Shown here one piece after another: positions 17,170 to 24,961 of a stretch of DNA of 64,000 bases. Source of the stretch: Streptomyces sp. TLI_171. Its GTDB lineage: Bacteria; Actinomycetota; Actinomycetes; Streptomycetales; Streptomycetaceae. The stretch's first letter is position 1, and every line of letters begins with the position of its first letter. The notes beneath the pieces are model-generated. The model ran no database searches. It was not told where the DNA came from and saw only the letters and a list, made by a program, of their open reading frames with translations. The position numbers were made by a program, and so were the translations under genes. The stretch lies in assembly GCF_003610255.1 (NCBI RefSeq), contig NZ_RAPS01000001.1:2418001-2482000 (forward strand), read 5' to 3'.

Positions 17170-18711
17170 TCAGTCGGGGACGACCAGGGCGGGGGTGTCG
17201 CGGGTGAGCACCTCGCCGCGGAAGAACGCCGGGCTGCGGCGCATCATCACGGCCATCACCACCAGGCCGAGGGCCAGCAGTCCGGCGCCGACCACGAACA
17301 CCGAGCCGACTCCGAACACCGAACTGCCGCTGCCGTACGCCGGATCGACCATGTCGACCAGCGACTTGGCGAAGATCGCGGCCAGGGTGAGCCCGCCGAG
17401 CAGCGGGAACACGCACTTGAGCAGCGCGTCGCGGACGGAGCGGCGCAGGTCGCGGCGGAAGTACCAGGCGCAGGCGAACGCGGTCAGCGAGTAGTAGAAG
17501 CAGATCATCAGCGTCAGCGCGGCGATGGTGTCGGCCAGGACGTGCGAACTGACCAGCGTCATCACGGTGTAGAACGCGCCGGTGCCGACGCCGGCGGTGA
17601 CGATCGCCCGGCCGGGGGTCCGGTAGCGGGCGTTCACCTCGGTGAAGGAGGCCGGCAGCGCCTCGTAGACGCTCATCGCCAGCACGGTGCGGCTGACCGG
17701 GATGAAGGTGGTCTGCAGGCTGGCGGAGGCGGAGGCCAGCACCGCGACGAACAGCAGCACGCCGAGCACCGGGCCCATCACCGGACCGGCCAGCACGGCC
17801 AGCACGTTGGAGGAGGTCCCGGGGTTGCCGAGACCGGTGCCGGCGGTGCCGACGCCCGCGTACATCTGCACCGCGACGGCGGTGAACAGGTAGGAGCCGA
17901 CCAGCACCGCCATGGCGAGCATCGCGGCCCGGCCCGGGGTCTTCTCGCTGCCGCCGGTCTCCTCGTTGGCGCTCAGGCAGGCGTCCCAGCCCCAGTACAT
18001 GAACAGCGAGAGCGAAAGGCCGGCCACGAAGGCGGTGAAGGAACTGGCCTGGAACGGGTTCAGCCAGCTCCAGGAGAAGTGCAGCGAACCGGCGGCGCCG
18101 TGGCCCGAGGCCTTGGCGATCGCCATCACCCCGAACAGGCCGAGCACCGCCAACTGCAGCCCCACCAGGGCGTACTGGACGCCCTTGGTGGCGGTCATGC
18201 CGCGGTAGCTGATCATGGTGGCGATCGCGATCAGCACCAGGCAGGTGACCACGTGGATCAGCTTGTCGTCGCCCAGTGCGGCGACCGAGTCGCTGCGGGT
18301 GATCTCGCCGAGCAGCAGGTACAGGTACTCGGTGGCCACACCCGCCAGGTTGGACAGCACGATGATGGTGGCGATCACCAGGCCCCAGCCGCACATCCAG
18401 CCGACCTTCGGGCCGAACGCCTTCACCGTCCAGGTGAACGAGGTGCCGCTGTCGGGGATCGCCTTGTTCAGCTCCCGGTAGGCGAACGCCACCAGCATCA
18501 TCGGCAGGAACCCGGCCAGGAAGAGCGCCGGCATCTGCAGACCGACGGCGGCCACCGTCGTGCCCAGGGTGGTGGTCAGGCAGTACACCGGGGCGACGGT
18601 GGAGACGCCGATCACCGCGTTGCCGAGCAGACCCACCGAGTCGCTGTTGAGGCCCTTGGAACGGACGCCGCCGGGGGCGTCCGGACCCGGCCGGGTTTGG
18701 AGCTGAACCAT
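17170..18711 (-). CDS. APC-family amino acid permease
   Basis: A 513-residue polytopic transporter with about 12 hydrophobic segments. The N-terminal region has GLLGNAVIGVSTVAPVYCL, matching the APC helix 1 unwound GxG region, followed by PALFLAGFLPMMLVAFAYREL with the conserved acidic RELN and PDSGTSFTW. These place it in the amino acid-polyamine-organocation superfamily. The substrate is unknown. The gene stands alone, converging with the NAD(P)H-binding protein and divergent from an acyltransferase. The upstream 316-bp gap is comparatively AT-rich and probably carries both promoters. Confidence 0.92.
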   Translation of the reverse strand: MVQLQTRPGPDAPGGVRSKGLNSDSVGLLGNAVIGVSTVAPVYCLTTTLGTTVAAVGLQMPALFLAGFLPMMLVAFAYRELNKAIPDSGTSFTWTVKAFGPKVGWMCGWGLVIATIIVLSNLAGVATEYLYLLLGEITRSDSVAALGDDKLIHVVTCLVLIAIATMISYRGMTATKGVQYALVGLQLAVLGLFGVMAIAKASGHGAAGSLHFSWSWLNPFQASSFTAFVAGLSLSLFMYWGWDACLSANEETGGSEKTPGRAAMLAMAVLVGSYLFTAVAVQMYAGVGTAGTGLGNPGTSSNVLAVLAGPVMGPVLGVLLFVAVLASASASLQTTFIPVSRTVLAMSVYEALPASFTEVNARYRTPGRAIVTAGVGTGAFYTVMTLVSSHVLADTIAALTLMICFYYSLTAFACAWYFRRDLRRSVRDALLKCVFPLLGGLTLAAIFAKSLVDMVDPAYGSGSSVFGVGSVFVVGAGLLALGLVVMAVMMRRSPAFFRGEVLTRDTPALVVPD

Positions 18712-19027
18712 GCCGGAACCGTAGCCGCCACTGTTTCCGCAGCGAGCCGAGGCGGAAGCCGCGCAACAGCCTGCGTTTCATCGGCCTGGTAGGCTACAAA
18801 TCCATTGATTACATGATCTAATGCCGAATGTCGCCTTCGTTTCACCATCGGCGGCCGTCGTCCGGCAGGGGACGAAAACCGCACCACCCCCGGTTTCCAC
18901 CTTTTCGGGCATCAGTATGAGAAACGCCACATATGCCCTCGAAACGGAACCGGCCGTTCGGACACCTCTGGTTTCCCGTGCCCGCCCGCCCCTATCGTTC
19001 CCCCGTCGATCCAGGGAGGGGACCGGT
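18712..19027. other. 316-bp divergent intergenic region
   Basis: It contains an AT-rich island at about 18790-18822 (ACAAATCCATTGATTACATG, then ATCTAATG) that is unusual for this genome and likely houses promoters. The short arms GAT...ATC around TACATG could be an operator core. No coding sequence is seen. Confidence 0.5.
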
Positions 19028-20386
19028 ATGACCGGCACGCTGACGTCCGCCACCGACACCGACGGCGGTGTCCGCACCGTCCGGGCCGGCCGCCCCGGCC
19101 CCGGGCCGGTCCGCTGCTCGGTCGGCGACCTGCTGCTCGCCGACCTCCCGGTCTCCGTGGTCTTCTTCCACGACCGCGCGCTCGACCCCGACACCCTCGC
19201 CGACGGCCTCGCCCGCGCCCTCGACCGGCTTCCCGAATTCGCCGGCCGCCTGCGCACCACCGAGGACGGCGACCTCTGGATCGACACCGACGACTCCGGC
19301 ATCCCCTTCACCGTCGCCGACGCCCCCTACACCCTCACCGAGGCCTTCGACCGGATGGCGCTGCCCGCCGGCGGCCTGGTCGACCACGTCCGTGCCGCCG
19401 AGGCCCGCCGCGGAGACCTGCCGCTGCTCACCGTCCGGCTCAACCGCCTCACCGACGGCGGTTGCGCGCTCGGCATCTCCTGGCACCACGCCGTCGGCGA
19501 CATGCAGACCTTCGCCACCCTGCTGCGCACCTGGTCCGCCTGCACCGAGGGAACCCCGCTGCCCGAGGTCGACCGCGCCCCCGACCGCGATCTGCACCTC
19601 GACGCCCACCTCCCCGCCGAGGACTGCGGCACCCCCGCGCTCCGGCTGCCCGACCCCGCCGAGACCGCGGAACTGCGCCGGGCGTTCGCCGCCGCCACCC
19701 TCGCCAACCGGACCGTGCAGATCTGGTTCGCCCCCGGCGAGACCGAACGCCTGCGCGCCGGGTACAGCGCCGAGGCCGGCCGCCGCCTCTCCGCCAACGA
19801 CGCGCTCTGCGCCCACCTGCTGCACGTGCTGCGCGAGATCGACGGCGCCCAGGACGAGGAGCAGACCCTCACCATGCCGGTCAACCTCCGCCGCGTCCTC
19901 GGCCTGCCCGACGGAGCCCTCGGCAACCTGCTCGGCGAGATCCGGCTGCCCTGGCGGCCCGGCACCACCCCCGCCCGGTACGCCACCGAACTGCGCACCG
20001 CCGTCGAGGAGTTCACCGAGAAGCACCTCAGCGTCCGGAGCAACCTGCGTTTCCTCGACTCGGTCGGCCGCCGGCGGGTCGGCGACTGCATCCCGGTCGG
20101 CTTCGACCCGGCCCGGCGCACCCTCACGCTGTCCAGCTGGTGCCGCCTCGGCCTGCACGAACTCCCGCTCGCGGGCCGCCTCCCGGTCGCCTTCAGCCCT
20201 GCCGCAACCCTCCAACTCCCCTGGACCTCCTGGCTGGTGGAAGGCCCCGGCGGCCAGGGCCACCTCTACACCGTGGTCCTCCCCACCCGCGCCGCCGCCA
20301 AGCTGCGCAGCGCGGGCGAGCTGCTCCACCCGCACCGCCGCGACGAGGACCCCCGCCCCGCCGTCGCCCCGCGCAAGCTGCTCTGA
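19028..20386 (+). CDS. BAHD-like acyltransferase
   Basis: A 452-residue protein with the active-site HxxxD of CoA-dependent acyltransferases at His154-Asp158 in SWHHAVGDMQTF. N- and C-terminal halves resemble the plant BAHD/'transferase' family, and a second conserved-type segment MPVNLRRVLGLPDGALGN lies in the middle. The DFGWG structural motif of plant enzymes is not evident; LSSWCRLGL occupies about that place. GGGAGGGG is 8 bases before the ATG. The enzyme probably acylates an alcohol or amine of a secondary metabolite, but no biosynthetic cluster surrounds it. Confidence 0.8.
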   Translation: MTGTLTSATDTDGGVRTVRAGRPGPGPVRCSVGDLLLADLPVSVVFFHDRALDPDTLADGLARALDRLPEFAGRLRTTEDGDLWIDTDDSGIPFTVADAPYTLTEAFDRMALPAGGLVDHVRAAEARRGDLPLLTVRLNRLTDGGCALGISWHHAVGDMQTFATLLRTWSACTEGTPLPEVDRAPDRDLHLDAHLPAEDCGTPALRLPDPAETAELRRAFAAATLANRTVQIWFAPGETERLRAGYSAEAGRRLSANDALCAHLLHVLREIDGAQDEEQTLTMPVNLRRVLGLPDGALGNLLGEIRLPWRPGTTPARYATELRTAVEEFTEKHLSVRSNLRFLDSVGRRRVGDCIPVGFDPARRTLTLSSWCRLGLHELPLAGRLPVAFSPAATLQLPWTSWLVEGPGGQGHLYTVVLPTRAAAKLRSAGELLHPHRRDEDPRPAVAPRKLL

Positions 20387-20393
20387 CGCTCCG

Positions 20394-20966
20394 TCAGCTC
20401 TCTTGCCGCGCTCGGGCGACCGCGTCCGTGTACAGCTCCGTGCTGAGGTCCCGCTCCGCGACGCCCAGCCGGTGCAGCGCGGCGCGGACCGCGCCCAGCG
20501 CCGCCGGCAGTTCGGCCTCGTCGGCGGCCGGGGTCTCCACCTCCAGGAACACCCCGGCCAGCTCCGGGACCTCCGCCACGGTCGCCAGCAGCCGACGTCC
20601 TTCGACGGTCAACTCCCAGTTGCGGCAGTGCTTCTCGAACGCGACCGTCTCCACCAGCCCGCTCCCCCGCAGCACCGCCCGCACCGCCACCGGGTCCGCC
20701 ACCGCCGTCTCGGTCTCCGGCTTCGACCCCGAACCGGCATCCACCGCCCGGCCCTTGTACGTCAGCACCGTCCGCTCGCCCGCCCCGCCGGACACCGTCC
20801 GCACCCGCAGCTCGGCCCCGCGCGCCGCCAACTCCCCGTCCGGCCGGTCGAAGTACACGTCCCGGTACACCTCCACCCGGCCCTCGCGTCCCGACCACGC
20901 CTCCAACTCCGCCACCACCGCACGGACATCCCGCACCCGGGCCTTCAACTCCGCCTCGATCGGCAT
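20394..20966 (-). CDS. CYTH domain protein
   Basis: A 190-residue protein whose first residues, MPIEAELKAR, carry the ExExK signature (Glu4, Glu6, Lys8) of the CYTH/triphosphate tunnel fold. RDVYFDRPDG, ELRVRTV, TYKGR and TETAVADP follow in the usual order. Members are class IV adenylate cyclases, thiamine triphosphatases or inorganic triphosphatases that act on triphosphates with metal ions. The ATG overlaps the preceding gene's TGA by one base, so the two are an operon. Which activity applies cannot be read from the sequence. Confidence 0.88.
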   Translation of the reverse strand: MPIEAELKARVRDVRAVVAELEAWSGREGRVEVYRDVYFDRPDGELAARGAELRVRTVSGGAGERTVLTYKGRAVDAGSGSKPETETAVADPVAVRAVLRGSGLVETVAFEKHCRNWELTVEGRRLLATVAEVPELAGVFLEVETPAADEAELPAALGAVRAALHRLGVAERDLSTELYTDAVARARQES

Positions 20967-21316
20967 CAGTCGAGCATCCCCACCAGGCACGCCAGGGCCT
21001 CCGCCGGGTCCGTGGTCTCCAGCACCGGCTCCCCGCGCGCACCGGGAGCAGCCAGCACCCGGTAGCCGCCCTCCCAGCAGGTCACCGCGGGGAACGGCTC
21101 CTGCCCGTAGTCCCGGAAGTCGCCGGTCGCCGACAGGCCCAGCACGTTCATCGAGGTGTACGGCCAGAGCCGCATCAACGTCGGCTCCGCCACCGCCAGT
21201 TCCAGCAGTCGGTGCAGCGACGGCCCCACCCACCCGTGGTCGCGCTCCGGCCCCCACGCCTGCACCAGCTCCGCCCACTCGCCGCGGCACCGCCGCTGCC
21301 ACTGCCGCGCATCCAT
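20966..21316 (-). CDS. Conserved hypothetical protein, co-transcribed with CYTH gene
   Basis: A 116-residue soluble protein rich in Trp and aromatic residues (MDARQWQRRCRGEW, LMRLWPYTSMNVLGLS, FPAVTCWEGGYRVLA). GGGAGG lies before the ATG at 21316. Its stop overlaps the CYTH start (TGATG), so they are likely functional partners. The pattern of helix, then LEL...PTLMRLWP, then a strand-rich C-terminus is seen in small actinobacterial proteins of unknown function. I cannot assign a domain. Confidence 0.72.
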   Translation of the reverse strand: MDARQWQRRCRGEWAELVQAWGPERDHGWVGPSLHRLLELAVAEPTLMRLWPYTSMNVLGLSATGDFRDYGQEPFPAVTCWEGGYRVLAAPGARGEPVLETTDPAEALACLVGMLD

Positions 21317-21561
21317 CCGGCCACCCTCCCGCCCCGCCCGACGGACCGTCAACCAAGCGCGCCGACCGGCCACCGGCCTGGAACGGTGAACCTCGACGCG
21401 GAGGTGTCCGACGGGGTCGGCACCCTGCCGGACGACGGCCGGTGCTGCCGCCGCCTCCGCGCAGCCCACCTGCGCCGCGGCCCGACCGGCCTCACCACCC
21501 CCGCACCGGACGCCGACCTCACCGCCGACTCGCCCGACGACCTCGCGGACCTGAGCCTCCG
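21317..21561. other. 245-bp region with no confident gene
   Basis: Both strands have open frames with high GC3. On the minus strand a segment ALTEAQVREVVGRVGGEV follows the flavoprotein stop, and on the plus strand a reading begins VNLDAEVSDGVGTL. Neither has a good start and ribosome site. It could be a degraded gene remnant. Confidence 0.4.
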
Positions 21562-22133
21562 TCAGCGCCGGCCCGTCCGGGGCCTCGCCTCCAGGGCCCG
21601 GGCGACCGCGTCCAGTGCGAGGTCCCACGGGAACGGCCGCGCCTCGCCCGGCCCGCCCGGCACGAACCCGCCCTCCCCCAGCAGCACCCGCATGCCCGCC
21701 TCCCGCAGCGTCGCCACGCTGCGGTCGAACTGCGGATGGGCGGCGAGCGCGGTGTTCACGCACGGCATCACCACCACCGGAACCCCTTGCCGGCGGCCTC
21801 CGCCGCGTAGCCGACCACCCAGGAGCCGGTCAGCCCGAGCGCCAGGCTGTTGACCGAGTTGAACGTCGCGGGGGCGAACAGCACCGCATCCGCCGGCGGC
21901 AGCACGTCCGGCTGCCCCGGCCACCGGTACGCCGTCTTCACCGGGTGCCCCGTCAGCTCCTCCAACCGCGGCACCTGCGCCTCCAACCACCCCCGGGCCG
22001 CCTGCGTCAGCCCCACCGCCACGTCCCACCCCCGCGCCAGCCCCGCCCGCACCGCCTCGCCGATCCCCAGCACCACCCCCGCCGCCGCCCCGAACACGTA
22101 CACCACCGGCCGCCCGGCCCCCGCGTCTCCCAT
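21562..22133 (-). pseudogene. Flavoprotein (phosphopantothenoylcysteine decarboxylase-like), frameshifted
   Basis: The N-terminal part (22133 down to about 21787) reads MGDAGAGRPVVYVFGAAAGV...FAPATFNSVNSLALGL...AAGKG. The C-terminal part continues in another frame as VPVVVMPCVNTALAAHPQF...LGEGGFVPGG and ends at 21562. The PAT...N...N and MPxMN-type flavin-binding motifs of the HFCD family are split across the two. A single base is missing in the G run at 21783-21786 (minus strand). Restoring it yields one continuous protein of about 190 residues. Either a genuine inactivation or a homopolymer sequencing error; HFCD flavoproteins decarboxylate cysteine residues. Confidence 0.8.
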
Positions 22134-22214
22134 ACCCCCATGCAACCGGCCCGCCCCCGCCCGCCGCAATCCCGGCCCGGGCCCCCGCCGATCAGGCCCC
22201 CGGAAAACGCAAAC

Positions 22215-22246
22215 GGCCCGGGCCGGAATCCGCTCCGACCTGGGCC
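22215..22246 (-). terminator. Terminator downstream of tRNA-Val
   Basis: Near-perfect 13-bp stem (22215-22227 with 22234-22246, one mismatch and one wobble) followed on the minus strand by CGTTTGCG. It is 30 bases past the tRNA 3' end. Confidence 0.75.
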
Positions 22247-22275
22247 TTTGACCTGCGAACCGCGCTTGCGCGAGG

Positions 22276-22347
22276 TGGGCGCAGACGGTTTCGAACCGCC
22301 GACATCCGCCTTGTAAGGGCGGCGCTCTACCGCTGAGCTATGCGCCC
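22276..22347 (-). tRNA. tRNA-Val (anticodon TAC)
   Basis: On the minus strand the acceptor arms GGGCGCA (22341-22347) and TGCGCCC (22277-22283) pair perfectly. The D-arm is AGCTCAGCGGTAGAGC. The anticodon stem CCGCC/GGCGG holds the loop CTTACAA, giving anticodon TAC (reads GUA-type valine codons). The T-arm GGCGG-TTCGAAA-CCGTC closes the fold. The discriminator is A; the genomic sequence continues CC then T, so CCA is not fully encoded. No integrase or attachment duplication is next to it. Confidence 0.95.
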
Positions 22348-22530
22348 TCGCCGTTGTGGACCGGCAGAGCGGTCGCACGACGAGTGGACAGACTACCTGG
22401 TCCGGGGGGTGCTTCGCCGCCCCCTCGGGGCGGGGTTGTGGGCGGGGTGCCGCGGGGGGTGCCGGGGTGGGCGGGTGATCGGCAAGAATGGCGGGGAAGC
22501 GGCGGGACGGAACGGAGCAGGGAGCGCGTG

Positions 22531-23790
22531 GTGAGGGTGGCCGGCGGCGGTGGCGGGGGTCGGGGCGGCTGGTGGGGCGGCGGCCGCCGGGACGGCGCGC
22601 GGGCGGACGCCAGGGCGGCCCGGGAGGCGGCCCAGGAGTCGTTCTACGAGCTGGACTCGGCGCAGCGGGACGCGCTGCTCGCGGTGGAGACGGTGAAGTC
22701 GGCGGGCGAGCCGGCCACCTCCCGCCGGGTCGAGCAGGAGTTCGCCGAGCTGACCGCCCGGATCGACCAGGTCACCGTCGCGTACCTGGGCGCGCTGGAC
22801 GCCGTCGACCTGGAGGCGACCGAGGTCGACCCGGCGGCGGTGTCGCGGGCCCGGCAGCAGTTGGAGCAGGCGAAGCGCGAACTGGACGCCAAGCGCACCG
22901 AGCTGGGCGCCTTCGTCGGCAGGCTGCAGCCGCTGGTCGACCATGCCGAGGCCCAGCTGATCCGGGTCACCCCGGCGGTGGAGCGGGCCAAGCAGGCGCT
23001 GCTGGCGGCGACCACGGCGCTGGAGCAGGCCCGCGGCGCCGGGTTGAAGGCGGACGACCTGGCCGCCCGGCTGGCGGAGCTGGCGCCGGAGCTGACCAGG
23101 CTGAACCAGGGCGTGTCGCAGCACGGCGTGCCCGCGACGCTGCAGCGGGCCGAGGACGTGGCCCGGCGTGCGGAGGCGGTCCGCGCGGAGGCCGCGCACC
23201 TGCCGGAGCGGGCCGGCGAGATCGACCGCCGGGTGGGCACCCTGCGGACCAGGATCGACGCGCTGGAGAACCGGGCCGGGACGGTCGACCCGGCGCTCAG
23301 CGAGCTGCGGCGGCGGTTCTCGCTGGCCTGCTGGCAGGACCTGCAGCACGTGCCGACGCAGACCGCGGACGCCGTGCGCAACGCCCGGGCCCGGCTGGCC
23401 GAGGCGGTGCGGGCCCGGGACGAGCAGCGCTGGGCGGACGCCACCACCGCGATCGGCACGGTGCGGGCGCTGCTGGACACCGCGGAGGGCTCGGTGACGG
23501 CCGTCAACGAGCGGCTGCGGCAGCTCAACGAGGTGCAGCACGACCCGCACCGGGAGATCGAGCGGGCCCGGTTCGCGCTGCGTGACGCGCAGCGCCTCGC
23601 GATGACCGGCCGGCAGTCCCCGGACCCGCGCCACGCGGCGCCGCTGGACGCCGCGGTGGCCCGGCTGGACCGCGCGGTCGCCTCGCTGGAGGAGGCGGGC
23701 CGGCACCCCGACTACTGGGCCTTCCTGACCGAGCTGGCCGCGGTGCGGGAGACCGCGGCCGAGGTGGTCGCGATGATTCGCGGCCACTGA
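22531..23790 (+). CDS. Long coiled-coil protein
   Basis: A 419-residue protein with a Gly/Arg-rich start (GGGGGGRGGWWGGGRR) and then almost continuous alpha-helical, Ala/Glu/Arg-rich heptad-like sequence: RRVEQEFAELTARIDQ, LEQAKRELDAKRTEL, EIDRRVGTLRTRIDALE and LDRAVASLEEAG. The helical part resembles the C-terminal half of actinobacterial TPM-domain proteins, but no TPM domain or membrane helix is present. GGGAG precedes the GTG (a GTG at 22528 is equally possible). It likely acts as a cytoplasmic scaffold. The FmdB-type gene follows after 25 bases, so the two may be co-transcribed. Function unknown. Confidence 0.82.
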   Translation: MRVAGGGGGGRGGWWGGGRRDGARADARAAREAAQESFYELDSAQRDALLAVETVKSAGEPATSRRVEQEFAELTARIDQVTVAYLGALDAVDLEATEVDPAAVSRARQQLEQAKRELDAKRTELGAFVGRLQPLVDHAEAQLIRVTPAVERAKQALLAATTALEQARGAGLKADDLAARLAELAPELTRLNQGVSQHGVPATLQRAEDVARRAEAVRAEAAHLPERAGEIDRRVGTLRTRIDALENRAGTVDPALSELRRRFSLACWQDLQHVPTQTADAVRNARARLAEAVRARDEQRWADATTAIGTVRALLDTAEGSVTAVNERLRQLNEVQHDPHREIERARFALRDAQRLAMTGRQSPDPRHAAPLDAAVARLDRAVASLEEAGRHPDYWAFLTELAAVRETAAEVVAMIRGH

Positions 23791-23815
23791 GCCGCCGCTG
23801 GGTACCCTGCTCGGT

Positions 23816-24037
23816 ATGCCTCGCTACGACTTCCGCTGCCGCTCCTGCGGTGCGACCTTCGAACTGAGCCGTCCGATGGCCCGGGCCAACGATCCGGCGA
23901 CCTGCCCGCAGGGCCATCCCGACACCGTGAAGCTGCTCTCCACCGTCGCCGTCACGGGCGCCGGCGGTTCGGCGGCCGCGCCCGCCCCGAGCGGGGGTGG
24001 CGGTGGCGGCTGCTGCGGCGGAGGCTGCTGCGGCTGA
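23816..24037 (+). CDS. FmdB-family zinc ribbon protein
   Basis: A 73-residue protein starting MPRYDFRCRSCGATFE, with CxxC at residues 8-11 and a second ligand region (TCPQGH) around 29-34. This is the FmdB/CxxC_CXXC_SSSS zinc ribbon. The tail is Gly-rich with CCGGGCCG, a typical ending in actinobacterial members. Such proteins are small putative regulators with no proven activity. The gene is followed by a strong bidirectional hairpin at 24047-24072. Confidence 0.9.
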   Translation: MPRYDFRCRSCGATFELSRPMARANDPATCPQGHPDTVKLLSTVAVTGAGGSAAAPAPSGGGGGGCCGGGCCG

Positions 24038-24046
24038 CGGCCTGTC

Positions 24047-24072
24047 AGGGCCCCGGGAACTCCCGGGGCCCT
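24047..24072. terminator. Bidirectional terminator after fmdB-like gene
   Basis: Perfect 12-bp arms AGGGCCCCGGGA (24047-24058) and TCCCGGGGCCCT (24061-24072) followed by TTC. It lies between convergent genes and also closes the minus-strand Ter module. Confidence 0.85.
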
Positions 24073-24085
24073 TTCACTGCCTCGA

Positions 24086-24931
24086 CTAGCCGGCTGCCGG
24101 GACGGCCGCGCCGGCCCGGACCCGCGCCAGCATCTGACGGATGATCTCCTCGCCCGCGGCGACGCCGATCTCGGTGAGCACGGTGACCCCCTCGGCCGTC
24201 CAGCCGGTCTCGGCGAGTTCGCCGTGGCCGGGGCGCCAGGCGTGGTCGGCGGCCAGCAGGAGTTCGGCGTCGAGCAGGGAGTCGCCGGCGGTCAGGACGG
24301 TCTGCGCACCGGTGCGTGCGCGGACCTCGGCGAGCGCGGCGCTCTTGGAGAGCGGGGCGGGGACGGCGTAGACCTTGCGGCCCTGGAGGGAGATCGTCCA
24401 GCCGCGGGCCGCGCACCAGGCGGTGAGGTCGTCGATCCAGCCCGCGGGGAGTTCGGCGCGCTCGACGACCAGGTAGGCGAACAGGTCGTCGGCGGTGCGG
24501 CGCTTGTGCGTCCACTCGGGGTCGGCGACGATCGCCAGGTGTTCGACGACCTCCGGGAGGGGGGCGCTGGCGGCGGCCAGCCGGGCGCGGATCTCGCGCT
24601 GCCAGTCCTCGTCGGGGACGCCGTCGACCAGCAGGTGGCCGCCGTTGGCGCAGACCGCGTACGGCGGGATCCAACCGGGCGTCGGGCCGGGCAGGTTGAT
24701 CCGCTCGTACTGGGTGCGGGTGCGGGTGGTGATGGGGACGACCGGGATCCGCGCGGCGAGTTCGGCGAGCAGTTCGGCGGCCTTCTCGGTCATGAAGGAG
24801 AGCGCCTTGCCGTCGTGCACCTCCACCGAGAGCAGCCGTGGGGCGAGCCGGTCGGGCACGTCCAGGGCGAGCGCGCGGTTGGAGTAGACGAGGGTGCGGT
24901 CGAGGTCGCTGGCGACCAGGAACTGCGGCAC
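24086..24931 (-). CDS. HAD-superfamily phosphatase of a Ter-type module
   Basis: A 281-residue protein with the HAD nucleophile motif near the start, ASDLDRTLVYS (Asp9, Asp11), motif II ITTRT, and a late motif GDSLLDAELLLAAD that supplies the second Asp pair. A long cap domain lies between. In published comparative genomics of Ter stress systems a HAD phosphatase sits in the same operon with StiP, TRSP-phosphoribosyltransferase and CitE-like lyase genes, as here. The ATG is 30 bases downstream of the StiP gene stop. Its likely role is dephosphorylating a nucleotide-like product; the substrate is unknown. Confidence 0.88.
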   Translation of the reverse strand: MPQFLVASDLDRTLVYSNRALALDVPDRLAPRLLSVEVHDGKALSFMTEKAAELLAELAARIPVVPITTRTRTQYERINLPGPTPGWIPPYAVCANGGHLLVDGVPDEDWQREIRARLAAASAPLPEVVEHLAIVADPEWTHKRRTADDLFAYLVVERAELPAGWIDDLTAWCAARGWTISLQGRKVYAVPAPLSKSAALAEVRARTGAQTVLTAGDSLLDAELLLAADHAWRPGHGELAETGWTAEGVTVLTEIGVAAGEEIIRQMLARVRAGAAVPAAG

Positions 24932-24961
24932 GGGCGGGGTCTCCTTCGGTCGGGGTCGGGG

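Noticed and set aside
22276..22347. tRNA-Val as an integration site for a mobile element
   Set aside because: No integrase, no repeated copy of the tRNA 3' end and no change in composition next to it.
23816..24037. Gly/Cys-rich tail as a lanthipeptide or other RiPP precursor
   Set aside because: The N-terminus is a clear FmdB zinc ribbon and no modification genes are nearby. Such tails are usual in this family.
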